Shown here in pieces: positions 1-11,299 of a stretch of 64,000 bases of DNA. A program made the position numbers and the translations under genes. The notes beneath the pieces are model-generated. The model saw only the letters and a list, made by a program, of their open reading frames with translations. It ran no database searches and was not told the origin of the DNA. Numbering within the stretch: position 1 is the stretch's first letter; each line of letters begins with the position of its first letter. Origin of the DNA: Dendrolimus kikuchii (lineage: Eukaryota > Arthropoda > Insecta > Lepidoptera > Lasiocampidae); contig JAHHIN020000030.1 in NCBI GenBank assembly GCA_019925095.2, forward strand, positions 3,671,501-3,735,500, read 5' to 3'.

Positions 1-2537
1 ATGAGATTATATCTCAAACCATACATGTCACATATATGGAGTAATCTACCAATCTGCATCACTACACATGAGTAAAGCAGATCACGTATATCACTCTACA
101 TACCCATACACATAGGCTTCTGATATACACTCATGAATACAGAATTAACTTTATATTATTTGGCGTGAATCGTCAGAGTAGGACTCTTTATTGTGTATTG
201 CAGTAACCCTTAGTCTTTTATGGAGGTCTATCGAACAGGACTGCTTAGCCAACCGAAATGTCTTGAAATGAAACCAATAAATCACAAGTTTAATTAAATT
301 TATTTACTTAAAACCTTACTATAATTAACTTCATTTAACAACCAATTTAGAGAATAATTATTATACATCCATATATTAATTTGCTTATTTTGATACCTAT
401 AGTCATGAACATTAATATTTTCTACATGTGATATAAGATACTGATGAAAACCTATTACATAAGAACTTTGGCCCTACACTACAGTATTAGATATAAAATA
501 TATTTGTGTTATAGATGAATAGAAGTCAATATTACTATATTCTACATAAAGACAAAATAATATAGTATAATACTCATATAACATAAATCATGGGTAAAGT
601 AATAAATTTATTTTTATAAAGGAACTATGATATAAATTTTAACAATATCCTAAAACTCATAGTGTTACGGCTGCAAGAACAGTATATTAAATTGTAAATA
701 ATAAAATTAGAATTGTATTGTTACGGGTCGTGTATGCAATATTATAAAATATATATTCCCTTTTTTCTCATACGTATAAATAATTGGTAAATAGTATATA
801 TATAATAACGTTATATAGAGGGTCGTTATATAGTTGATATAGGATAATGAATAAAAGTATATTTTGGATGAACAATTGTGAGGTACTGTTTCTCTCTTCA
901 TATTTTATATAAAATATATAAAAATATGGTGAGAGGTCTCCCAAGAAACCACCGCCCGAACAGCTTAAGGCTGTCCACTACAAACAGGGCATCACCATTG
1001 TTTAGGACGGTTACAAGGATAAGGTTCAAAACCCTCGTCCAAAATATTATATTACTGCTGATAATTGCTTTAGTAATTCCACGTCTCAGGTTCGTATATC
1101 ATAAAGGCCATTTGGTATATTCTCGAGGTTGCAAGCAGACCTGAGAGTGAAGCTTTAAACGATCCGCCTAGGAGTGCCAGCTTGTCAACGTACATCAAAA
1201 GATGAGTCTACAATATTGTGACTTACGTGACTAAAGAAGCTGATATGTGCAACTCAGCGGTGTAACAGCTCGCATATGTATATTTGAAGCCTGATAAAAT
1301 GGAAGTTATAAGACAACCACCTGAACGTTTCATTTACTTCAAGCATAAATCAACTGTGTATGATAATACTTCATACATCAATAAATTTATTCATTATATG
1401 ATCTCGAACCCATAAGGACGGATTAGACAGAATTTGGGGAATTTCACCACCACCTGTATATATACTATAAATATCAGACAGGTATATTGGAGGATTTTAC
1501 CACCACCTGGTATAGTTTGTAATATATGTAAGTATATGATCTTAAACCAATAGTAGTTAGATGAACAGATAAATTTGGGGAATTTCACCATCACCTGTAT
1601 ATACTATAATATATATAAATATATAATATGCTATCAAACCAATAATGGATAGATCAACAGGTAAATTTGGGGAATTTCACTACCACCTGGTATAGTTTGT
1701 AATATATGTAAGTATATGATCTTAAATCAATAGCAGTTAGATCAACAGGTAAATTTGGGGAATTTCACCACCACCTGTATATACTATAATATATATAAAT
1801 ATATAATATGATATCAAACCAATAATGGATAGATCAACAGGTAAATTTGGGGAATTTCACCACCACCTGTATATATACTATAAATATCGGACAGGTATAT
1901 TGGAGGATTTTACCACCACCTGTTTTAGTCTGTAATATATTTGTTTCAGCTCATAAGAACCGATCGTTGATTATACAATCGTTTTTAGGCCAACATTGGG
2001 CCCTCAGTGGAAACCAACACAAAGAGGAAATACCTAGACTATCAGTACAAGCTGACAGTTCCGTTTGGTTGATAGATTCGACCTGTCTCACAGTTCGTTA
2101 AACAGACTTATAGGACATGAAGTCTAAACCAGACAATAACATAGGAAGGCCCAGTTATTCTACGACGGGTTAGGCTTCTAGCCAAGACATTGTTTAACAA
2201 TGCTGGAACGATACGAAATCAAAGCAATTCACTAAGAAGCCAACGACTTTGATGACGTCCAACAGTAGATGTACTAGCATCTCGTGATCGCTCGCCTAGG
2301 GTCGATTCAAATCAACTCACAGGACTTTGGGAACCCTATAGTAAAACGCATTTTGTGAGAGTCGAACGTTGGACTACGATTGGTATCGACGTCTTAAAAA
2401 CCTCAACACATACTTCACCAGAAGCACAACCAGTGAATCTAGTTTATTTGTTGAGTGTAATGTGTCAAAGAAAATATATTGTAAATACATATAAAATGTA
2501 CCATAAATAATCATTGTATGTTATTGTAAATAGTCTT
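1..2537. repeat. Long AT-rich repeat, copy A (left part)
   Basis: This stretch matches 6008-8890 almost base for base, with scattered substitutions and small indels. It continues at 5731-5884 after the LINE insertion. No convincing ORF is present; the short ORFs in it are not conserved in length between the copies. It ends at agtcttaca, where copy A switches to LINE sequence while copy B runs on into a 119-bp tandem repeat. The left end lies at or beyond the window edge. It may be a tandem duplication or one of two very long LTRs (see findings). Confidence 0.85.
1433..1930. repeat. Minisatellite within copy A (~85-95 bp units)
   Basis: About five diverged units share the core ggggaatttcaccaccacctg followed by an AT-rich spacer, with cores near 1436, 1577, 1668, 1754 and 1849. 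Variants reading ggaggattttaccaccacctg interleave near 1491 and 1904. The equivalent array in copy B (about 7920-8275) has fewer units, so the two copies differ in repeat number. Confidence 0.75.
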
Positions 2538-5500
2538 ACAGGGGTCATGTCAGAAGCGTGCTCGTCGCGATCCCCGCTGGCCCAGAGGGCCACAATTCTG
2601 ACCAGGATTCACCCGAGTGCAGTGCACGATAGGGCGTCCCCCGCAGGCGACGCTCACCGATGCGCCCCCGTCGGTGTGGATTCTCGCGCAAACCTGGCGG
2701 GTCGAGAGGAGCAGAGTGCCGTATAGGCACGTGGAATGTGAGAGGTGGAATGAAAGATAAGATGGACGAAATGATTGATATAATGAATGAGAGAAGCCTG
2801 GATGCCTTATGTCTGACAGAGACAAAGCGGAAGGGGTGCGACGTCGATGACCTCCCCGGTGGCATGCTTGCTCTGTGGTCCGGCGTGGACCTGGACGAGC
2901 GTGCAAGTGGGGGGGTAGGCGTCTTACTCTCATCCCGCTTTGTGTCTGGAGTAAAAGCTTATTGTCTGGTGAACCCGAGACTTCTCTGGGTCCGCCTAAA
3001 ACTGGGGATCACGCGAGTCTTTCTGGTCGCAGCTTATGCTCCCGTAAGCTCAGCGGATCCCCAAGAACTCGAGAAGTTTTGGGAGTCTGTGAGAGAAATT
3101 CTGGATCTGGCTGAAGGGAACGAAAGACTAATTATGTGTGGTGATCTTAATGGCTGGGTGGGGAACAAACGAGACGGCCTTGAGGCTGTCCTTGGACCCT
3201 ATGGTGACAAGAGAGTGAACGATGCTGGTAGGCCAATCATAGACGTATGCATGGAAAGAAACTTGCTTGTGTCGAACACACTATTCCATCATAAGGATAT
3301 TCACACGTATACATGGAGAATGAATGATCAAAAAAGTATGATTGATCTGATTTTAATTGATAGTCGCCTCCGAAACACAATAATGGATACAAGAGCCTAC
3401 AGAGGCCCCACTCTTGAAACGGACCACTACTTGGTGATAAGCCGGTTTGTGGGCCTTTTCAAGAAGTGGAGACACTGGCGAGTGCGTACCAATTTCGGGG
3501 AGCTTGAAAGAATAAAGTGTGAAAAATTGGAAGATGTTAGTGTAAGGAGTATGTATGCGCGCCTAGTCGAAGAAAGGCTTGCAAAAGCGGACTTCTCCGA
3601 CTTAGATGTGGATAATGACTGGGATAGTATGAAGGAAAGTATAGTGGAAAGCGCAAAAGAAGCATGTGGATGCGCGAAGAGGCACATAACAACGAAAGGT
3701 GATGAATGGTGGGACGCGGATGTTAAATCCAGCGTAGAGAGAAAGAGAAAAGCCTGGCTGGATTATGTTGCTTCCTTGCAACAGAATGACAGTATGAAAG
3801 AGATGAAGAAAGAAATTTATCGCCTCTGCAAGAACGAAACCAAAGCTTTAGTGAAAGAGAAGCGCGAAAGTATAAAATTGAAAGAAGAAGAGAAGCTGAC
3901 GGAGAACTTCAAGGCGAATACCAAACTCTTTTGGAGAGAGGTTAAGAAGTCTCGGGGTTGTTCGTCAGCTTCCAGAATGGAAAGAATAAAATCTAAAGCA
4001 GGGGACGTTCTTGCTGACCCACAAGAGGTATTAGCGCAATGGAGTGAATATTTTAGAGAAATGTATGATGATATCCCGGATGCTGGCACCACGACTGAGT
4101 CTGTGACCGACTCCGAGGAGTCAGCATCCGAGATCACTTTGGAAGAGATCGAATGGTCGATAAGAAGTCTGAAAAATGGTAAGGCAGGAGGAATCGATAG
4201 TGTGTCTGCCGAGATGATCAAATATGGTGGAACCTGCGTCCGGGACGCTTTCCTGTCCTTATGCAACTTGTGCTGGAGGACGGGAAAGGTTCCCAAGGAC
4301 TGGAGGCGCGCTGTCATCGTGCCCTTGTATAAAGGCAAGGGGTCACGTATGGAGTGCGCCAGCTACAGGGCCATCAGTTTGATCAGCACAGCATCTAAAG
4401 TGTATGCGAAGATTATTGAAAAGAGAATGAGAGTTGTATCCGATGGATTACTGTAGGATGCACAAGGTGGTTTCAGAAATGGAAGGGGATGTATGGATCA
4501 AGTTTTCTCTCTCCGCAATATCGTAGAGAAGCAGCTGGCTATGGGCCGGAAGGTTTTCTGCGGTTTTGTGGATCTAGAGAAAGCATTTGACAAGGTTGTG
4601 CGGAAGGACCTCTGGGACATATTGCCCGGATATGGGATTAATGGCCAATTGATGCGTGCTGTGCAGTCCACTTACGAGGGCTGTATGGCATGCGTGCGAG
4701 TGGATGGCAGCCTGTCGCCCTGGTTTGACGTCAATATTGGCGTCAAGCAGGGCTGCGTGCTGTCGGCTTTGCTGTTCATCCTATACCTGGACGATTGTCT
4801 CCAGAGAATAAGATTGATGGATGTTGGGGTGCGAATGAGTGATCTAGATGTAAGCACCTTGCTTTATGCGGATGATGCCGTGCTTTTAGCCGAATCGCCA
4901 TCAGAACTGCAAACACTAGTCACAATGATGAAAGATGACTGTCAGGCGAGAGGCTTACATTTGAATGCGAAGAAAACAAAGGTTATGGTGTTTGAAAGAG
5001 AAGAAACCAGAACGAATGCAAGGATAATGGTCGATGATGTTATGCTGGAGCAAGTGAATGAGTTTGTATATCTTGGATGTGCTTTTAGCAGGGATGGAAG
5101 GTACACCGCTGATGTAGAAAGAAGAGTGAATTTGGGGAATAGTTTAAATGGAGCGTTAGGTAAACTTCTAGGCGCTAAGAACCTCAGCCAGAAGGCCCAG
5201 CTCGCCGTACACAACGCGGTGCTGGTACCTACGCTCACGTATGGAAGCGAGAGTTGGGTATGGAAGAAAGAGCATGAAAGTAGAGTAAACGCGGTCGAGA
5301 TGCGAGCACTGCGCAAAATCTGCGGAGTGACGCTCGCGGACCGCGTTCGTAATACCGAAGTAAGAAAGAGAGTTGGTCTGAAAGAGAGTGTCGGGGTGAA
5401 GGTAAGGAAAGGAATGCTCCGGTGGTTCGGGCATGTGGAAAGAATGCATGATGAAAGAATGACTAAACAGATATACAATGCAAAAGTGGATGGATGCAGA

Positions 5501-5702
5501 AGTCGTGGAAGGCCACGACACACCTTCCATGATCAAATTGATCGTGTACTAGCAGAAGGTGATGTCAGGAGCCTTAAGAACAGACGAGCTTGCATGACAA
5601 GAGTTATGAATGTCAAAGAGGCAAGTGAGGTGTGTAAGAATAAGCCTAAATGGCACTCTGTTGTTCGTGCCTACCCCGCGAGGGAACTGGCGTGAAGTTA
5701 TG

Positions 5703-5730
<28 letters not shown>
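2538..5730 (+). mobile_element. RTE-like non-LTR retrotransposon inserted in copy A
   Basis: This roughly 3.2-kb insertion interrupts copy A; the matching region of copy B is uninterrupted at 8890. It carries one long endonuclease/reverse-transcriptase frame, no ORF1, a short 5' leader and a 3' tail of ATGT repeats. A single ORF with a short-repeat tail suits RTE-type elements. The right flank resumes at sequence equal to 9199 onward in copy B, so about 300 bp of copy-B-type sequence (8891-9198) is missing here. No clean target-site duplication is visible. The clade is inferred from motif style and not from a tree. Confidence 0.85.
2660..5695 (+). pseudogene. RTE-like endonuclease/reverse transcriptase, one in-frame stop
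   Basis: One frame of about 1011 codons is interrupted only by TAG at 4454-4456. The N-terminal third is an AP-endonuclease-like domain: GTWNVRGG near residue 25, TETKRK near 54, GDLNGW near 161 and TDHYLV near 255. The reverse transcriptase follows, with the block NGKAGGIDSVSAEM, then AYRAISL-type motifs, FVDLEKAFDKV, GVKQGC and the catalytic YADD near residue 735. A C-terminal WFGHVERM block with RGRPR is typical of insect RTE-like ORFs. The stop falls between RT motifs, just before QGGFRNGRG, and would remove the active site, so the copy looks dead by a single mutation. The start at 2660 is the first ATG ahead of the endonuclease. It would act as the replication enzyme of the LINE, cutting target DNA and priming reverse transcription there. 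Confidence 0.88.

Positions 5731-5731
<1 letters not shown>
5699..5731 (+). repeat. (ATGT)n 3' tail of the RTE-like element
   Basis: About eight ATGT repeats lie immediately after the ORF stop codon, ending where copy-A sequence resumes. Short tandem tails instead of poly(A) are typical of RTE-type LINEs. Confidence 0.85.
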
Positions 5732-5733
<2 letters not shown>

Positions 5734-5884
5734 TTCAATAGTATTATAGAATATGTATGCATGCAGCATATATCCACACATACGTAAATACTTATAAGTA
5801 AGGTATCAATAGATATGTAATTATATACATAATAATCTATTAAAAAGTATTATGGGACTTGGATACATGTAGCATATTGTAACA
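5731..5884. repeat. Copy A, right remnant
   Basis: The sequence matches 9199-9345 of copy B, including the motif gtatgcatgcagcatatatcc. It stops at cttggatacatgtagcatattgtaaca. Here it contains only one unit of the 119-bp tandem repeat that copy B has about three times. Confidence 0.8.
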
Positions 5885-5905
5885 TTCCCCCCCCCCCCTC
5901 CTAAA
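5873..5905 (-). other. Polypurine tract and possible LTR edge
   Basis: Read on the minus strand, this is AGGA followed by twelve G and AA, then TGTTACAATATG. A purine tract directly before TG is what precedes a 3' LTR. The same arrangement, with TGTTACA, occurs at the Gypsy element LTR (12734). If it is real, copy A would be an LTR read on the minus strand. No element proteins are seen nearby, so this is tentative. Confidence 0.35.
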
Positions 5906-6007
5906 AAACAACTTGATAACTACTACTACCCGCATGAGTAATAATAAACACACATATGAACAACACATGATATATGATGTGTGTGTAACCATCAATTAGA
6001 ATATTAC
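5906..6007. other. Spacer between repeat copies A and B
   Basis: About 100 bp of AT-rich sequence lie between the polypurine tract and the start of copy B. I recognise no gene, and it has no visible second copy in the window. Confidence 0.5.
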
Positions 6008-6278
6008 ATGAGATTATATCTCAAACCATACATGTCACATATATGGAGTAATCTACGAATCTGCATCACTACACATGAGTAAAACAGATCACGTATATCA
6101 CTCCACATACCCATACACATAGGCTTCTGATATACACTCATGAGTATAGAATTAACTTTATATTATTTGGCGTGAATCGTCAGAGTAGGACTCTGTTGTG
6201 TATTGTAGTAACCCTTAGTCTTTTATGGAGGTCTATCGAACAGGACTGCTTAGCCAATCGAAATGTCTTGAAATGAAA

Positions 6279-6600
6279 TCTATCCGTGCAGGAACGGAGA
6301 AAGATTACAATTTCCTGCGGCCGGGCGGCCTGTCGTAAGAGGCGACTAAACAACCCCCAGCCAAGTGGTAGGGCATTTGCCCGACTGGATGGCTACCACC
6401 CCTCGTCTAAAGTATGTCGCCATAACAACCTTGAGTTGTGTTCCGGCATTAGTGACTAGGTTCCAGTGACCCTTAAGAGAGCAGCAGCGCATTTGTAGCA
6501 CCTTCGGTGTTGCAAATGTCCATAGGCGATGGTTACCGCTTTCAATCAAGTGGGCCGTCTGCCTGTCTGCTGAACTCCTGCAATAAAAAAAAATAAAAAA
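6279..6600 (+). mobile_element. Short poly(A) retroposon (truncated LINE or SINE)
   Basis: The empty site is visible in copy A at about 261-285. The insertion is flanked by a 6-bp duplication, atgaaa at 6273-6278 and 6601-6606, and ends in an A-rich tail after ctcctgcaat. The body has no long ORF and is GC-richer than its surroundings, with the start near tctatccgtgcagg. It is probably the 5'-truncated 3' end of a LINE, or a SINE. The family is not identified. Confidence 0.8.
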
Positions 6601-6664
6601 ATGAAACCAGTAAATCACAAGTTTAATTAAATTTATTTACCCAAAACTTTACTACAATTAACTT

Positions 6665-7003
6665 CATTTAACAACCAATTTAAAGAGAAGTTATTATACA
6701 TCCATATAGTAATTTGCTTATTATGATACCTATAGTCATAAACATCAATATTTTCTACATGCGATTTAAGATACTGATGAAAACCTATTACATATGAACT
6801 TTGGCCCTACACTACAGTATTAGATATAAGATATACATTTAACAACCAGTTTAGAGAATAGTTATTATACATCCATATAGTAATTTGCTTATTATGATAC
6901 CTATAGTCATAAACATTAAGATTTTCTACATGTGGTATAAGATACTGATGAAAACCTATTACATATGAACTTTGGCCCTACACTACAGTATTAGATATAA
7001 AAT
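6665..7003. repeat. Tandem duplication of ~171 bp inside copy B
   Basis: Two adjacent copies (6665-6835 and 6836-7003) both begin catttaacaacca and end near tattagatataa. Copy A has this segment once (about 336-505), so the duplication happened after A and B separated. Confidence 0.8.
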
Positions 7004-7919
7004 ATATTTGTGTTATAGATGAATACAAGTCAATATTACTATATACTACATAAAGACATATAGTATCATACTCATATAACATAAATCATGGGTAAAATAA
7101 TGAATTTATTTTTATAAAGGAACTATGATATAAATTTTAACAATATCCTAAAACTCAGTGTTACGGCTACAAGAACAGTATATTAAATTATAAATAATAA
7201 AATTAGAATTGTGTTGTTACGGGTCGCGTATTAAAAAATATATATTCTTTTTTCTCATACGTATAAATAATTGGTAAATAGTATATAAATAATAATGTTA
7301 AATAGAAGGTCGTTATATAGTTGATATAGGATAATGAATAAAAGTATATTTTGGATGAACAATTGTGAGGTACTGTTTCTCTCTTCATATCTTATATAAA
7401 ATATATAAAAATATGGTGAGAGGTCTCCCAAGAAACCACCGCCCGGACAGCTTAGGGCTGTCCACTACAAACAGGGCATCACCATCGTTTAGGACGGATA
7501 CAAGGATAAGGTTCGAAACCCTCGTCCAAAATATTATATTACTGCTGATAATTGCTTTAGTAATTCCACGTTTCAGGTTCGTATATCATAAAGACCATTT
7601 GGTATATTCTCGAGGCTGCAAGCAGACCTGAGAGCGAAGCTTTAGATGATCCGCCTAGGAGTGCCAGTTTGTCAACGTACATCAAAAGACGAGTCTACAA
7701 TATTGTGACTTACGTGACTAAAGAAGCTGATATATGCAACTCAGCGGTGTAACAGCTCGCATATGTGTATTTGAAGCCTGATAAAATGGAAGTCATAAGA
7801 CAACCACCTGAACGTTTCATTTACTTCAAGCATAAATCAACTGTGTATGATAATACTTCATACATCAATAAATTTATTCATTATATAATCTCGAACTCAT
7901 AGGGACGGATCAGAAAGGT

Positions 7920-8275
7920 AATTTGGGGAATTTCACCACCACCTGTATATACTATGATATATGTAAATATATAATATAATATCAAACCAATAATGGATAG
8001 ATCAACAGGTAAATTCGGGGATTTTCACCACCACCTGGTATAGTTTGTAATATATGTAAGTATATGATCTTAAATCAATAGTAGTTAGATCAACAGGTAA
8101 ATTTGGGGAATTTCACCACCACATGTATATACTATAATATATATAAATATATAATATGATATAAAACCAATAATGGATAGATCAACAGGTAAATTTGGGG
8201 AATTTCACCACCACCTGTATATATTCTATAAATATCGGACAGGTATATTGGAGGATTTTACCACCACCTGTTTTA
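7920..8275. repeat. Minisatellite within copy B
   Basis: This is the same ggggaatttcaccaccacctg core array as 1433-1930, with about four units, ending with the ggaggattttaccaccacctg variant. Confidence 0.7.
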
Positions 8276-8959
8276 GTCTGTAATATATGTGTTTCAGCTC
8301 ATAAGAACCGATCGTTGATTATACAATCGTTTTTAGGCCAACATTGGGCCCTCAGTGGAAACCAACACAAAGAGGACATACCTAGACTATCAGTACAAGC
8401 TGACAGTTCCGTTTGGTTGAAAGATTCGACCCCTGTCTCACAACACGTTAAACTGACATATAGGACATGAAGTCTGAACCAGACAATAACATAGGAAGGC
8501 CCAGTTATCCTACGACTAGTTAGGCTTCTAGCCAAGTCATTGTTTAACAATGCTGGAACGATACGAAATCAAAGCAATTCACTAAGAAGCCAACGACTTT
8601 GATGACGTCCAACGGTAGATGTACTAACATCTCGTGATCGCTCGCCTAGGGTCGATTCAAATCAACTCACAGGACTTTGGGAACCCTATAGTAAAACGCA
8701 TTTTGTGAGAGTCGAACGTTGGACTACGATTGGCATCGATGTCTTAAAAACCTCAACACATACTTCACCAGAAGCACAACCAGTGAATCTAGTTTATTTG
8801 TTGAGTGTAAGGTGTCAAAGAAAATATATTGTAAATACATATAAAATGTACCATATATAATTATTGTATGTTATTGTAAATAGTCTTACATGCAAGTAGT
8901 ATACATACTTAAACATGTAAAGCAGGGTTTATATACATAATAAACCATTAAATATTAAA

Positions 8960-9340
8960 TCCAATAATATTATGGAATATGTATGCATGCAGCATTTATC
9001 CACACATACATAAATACTGATAAAATAGGGTATCAATAAATATGTAATTATATACATAATAACCCAATAAAGCATATAAGTTCAATAGTATTATAGAATA
9101 TGTATGCATGCAGCATATATCCACACATACATAAATACTTATAAAGTAGGGTATCAATAGATATGTAATTCTATACATAATAGCCCATTAAAGCATATAA
9201 TTCAATAGTATTATAGAATATGTATGCATGCAGCATATATCCACAAATACGTAAATACTTATAAGTAGGGTATCAATAGATATGTAAATATATACATAAT
9301 AATCTTTTAAAATAGTATTATAGGACTTGGATACATGTAG
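8960..9340. repeat. 119-bp tandem repeat, about three units
   Basis: Units share atagaatatgtatgcatgcagcat followed by atatccacacatac and a tail of gtatcaatagatatgtaat. Successive cores lie near 8972, 9091 and 9210, a spacing of about 119 bp. Only one unit remains in copy A at 5731-5850. Confidence 0.8.
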
Positions 9341-9559
9341 AATATGTTCATACATAAATAACTAAACTGTGTATGTAATGTATATATATATATATTCTAA
9401 TACAGGTATAATCCTTTAGAATATTGATGTTAACCTTATCTTAGAGTTTGGTATATATATTATCATATAAATATTTCATTAAGGCAGAGTACGAGTACAT
9501 ATATAATACATACATAAATCTTGGTATCTCGATTCATTACTGATATTGGACCTAGTATG

Positions 9560-9785
9560 TATAGATATTTTATGGAATAGGGCTTTAAATACATGTAATA
9601 AATACATAACTCTTGGACTATAAAACGCATAAGTGTTAAGATATTTAAATATTGTTTGTATTCCAAACTTTAGTATTATGTACAGATATTTAGTGAAATA
9701 GGGCATAAAATACATGTAATAAATACATAACCTTGGACTATAATAACACATAAGTGTTATAATATTTAAATATTGTTTATATCAT
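9560..9785. repeat. ~122-bp duplicated AT-rich unit
   Basis: Two adjacent copies share aatacatgtaataaatacataa, then ttggactataa, cataagtgtta and atatttaaatattgttt. Short ORFs across it are not conserved. Confidence 0.65.
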
Positions 9786-10118
9786 ATATATAACAAACTA
9801 TTTAACAAGTTCTTGAGATGAACCATTTTTAAGCCTGTACCATTTTGAATAACCTTATGCGAAGGAGGCTAGGCTTATTTCATATGTAATGAAAACATAG
9901 TTTAAGGGCAGTCATAAACCGTTAAAGTAGCACTGTAAAATTTATTTAAAATTTACTTCAAATTAACCAGTAGATGGAAGACAAGCTTCAGGTTATTTAT
10001 GATAATTCTTAGTTAATGATTTAGTTATTATTTATACAAGTTCCTATAGATATCGTTCAATGTTCCTACCGCCTATTCGATATTTTACGACGCACTAACA
10101 ATAATGTATTGGCCAGTT

Positions 10119-10119
<1 letters not shown>
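9786..10119. other. AT-rich DNA, no gene seen
   Basis: I find no ORF of note, no RNA gene and no repeat structure in this interval. Confidence 0.5.

Positions 10120-10182
<63 letters not shown>
10120..10182. repeat. (TA)n microsatellite
   Basis: About 31 uninterrupted TA dinucleotides. Length in the assembly may be uncertain. Confidence 0.95.
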
Positions 10183-10186
<4 letters not shown>

Positions 10187-10239
10187 CTAATGAACGCTTA
10201 AATACTTATAATTAATGATTCATCAACGTATTAGTGACG

Positions 10240-11190
10240 TTTTGCCGGTTCCTATACCAGTACCTAAAGAACGTTTCAACCGCTTACCTACTTATTAATA
10301 ACGCCTAAACCAACGCACTAGAAATAACGTTTTAGCCGTTTCTATATCAGTATCTGGTAGACGTAATTCGCTTACAACTAACGCAAACCCTATACGCTTA
10401 ACCTAGACGTTCCGCTATTTTTCGTTTATACCCATTTATAATAGCCGCACTTAAATCTAAGGCAGTTTGTATCACTCTTACAACCTAACGCATTGCAAAT
10501 TACCGTAACGCCTTAAATTTATACGCAATTTTACATACTACTTTAACCTTATAACTACCCTACCTACCTATAAATAACGCCTAAACCAACGCACTAGAAA
10601 TAACGTTTTAGCTGTTTCTATATCAGTATCTGATAGACGTAAAACTAACGCAAACCCTATACGCTTAACCTAAACGTTCCGCTATTTTTCGTTAATACCC
10701 ATTTATAATTGCCGCACTTAAATCTAAAGCCGTTCGTATCACTCTTACAAACTAACGCATCGCAAACTACCGTAACGCCTTAAATGTATACGCAATCTTA
10801 CTTACTACATTAACCTTATAACCGCCTACCTACCTATAAATAACGCCTAAATCAACGCACTAGAAATAACGTTTTAGCCGTTTCTATATCAGTATCTGAT
10901 AGACGTAATTCGCTTACAACTAACGCAAACTATACGCTTAACCTAAAAGTTCCGCTATTTTTCGTTTATACCCATTTATAATTGCCGCACTTAAATCTAA
11001 GGCCGTTCGTATCCCTCTTACAAACTAACGCATAGCAAATTACCGTAACGCCTTAAAACTATACGCAATCTTACTTACTACATTAACCTTACAAACTTAA
11101 AGCTGCACTTAAATCTAAGGCCGTTCGTATCACTCTTACAACTAACACATCGCAATTACCGTAACGCCTTAAAATTATACATGTTATCCG
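10240..11190. repeat. ~270-bp satellite, just over three units
   Basis: Units begin aacgcctaaaccaacgcact at 10300, 10576 and 10842, giving periods of 276 and 266 bp, with a rearranged partial unit to about 11190. Each unit contains gttccgctatttttcgtt, then tgccgcacttaaatctaa and ccgtaacgcctta. CpG and acg/aac words are much more frequent than in the AT-rich flanks. No ORF is present. I do not recognise the family. Confidence 0.85.
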
Positions 11191-11265
11191 CCCTTCCTAC
11201 ATTACAACCGACTCCGATATATATTATATTGATCGCATTTAAATTCTGAATAACGTGTATTTTGG

Positions 11266-11267
<2 letters not shown>

Positions 11268-11296
<29 letters not shown>
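11268..11296. repeat. (TA)n microsatellite
   Basis: About 14 TA dinucleotides between the satellite and unique AT-rich DNA. Confidence 0.9.

Positions 11297-11299
<3 letters not shown>

Larger units (their letters stand above)
6008..9345. repeat. Long AT-rich repeat, copy B
   Basis: This is a direct repeat of copy A: position 6008 onward equals position 1 onward. It differs from A by a poly(A) retroposon insertion (6279-6600), a tandem duplication of about 171 bp (6665-7003), fewer minisatellite units and additional 119-bp units at the right end. Homology ends near 9345, after cttggatacatgtagaatatg. It has no coding potential. Confidence 0.85.

Noticed and set aside
707..1144. Small ORFs conserved between repeat copies A and B (for example 878-1144 and 7365-7631)
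   Set aside because: They are similar only because the repeats are similar; frames differ in length, changes are not biased to silent sites as far as seen, and no domain is visible.
1433..1930. Regularly spaced repeats as a CRISPR array
   Set aside because: Units are diverged, spacers are themselves repeated, and the DNA is eukaryotic transposon-rich sequence.
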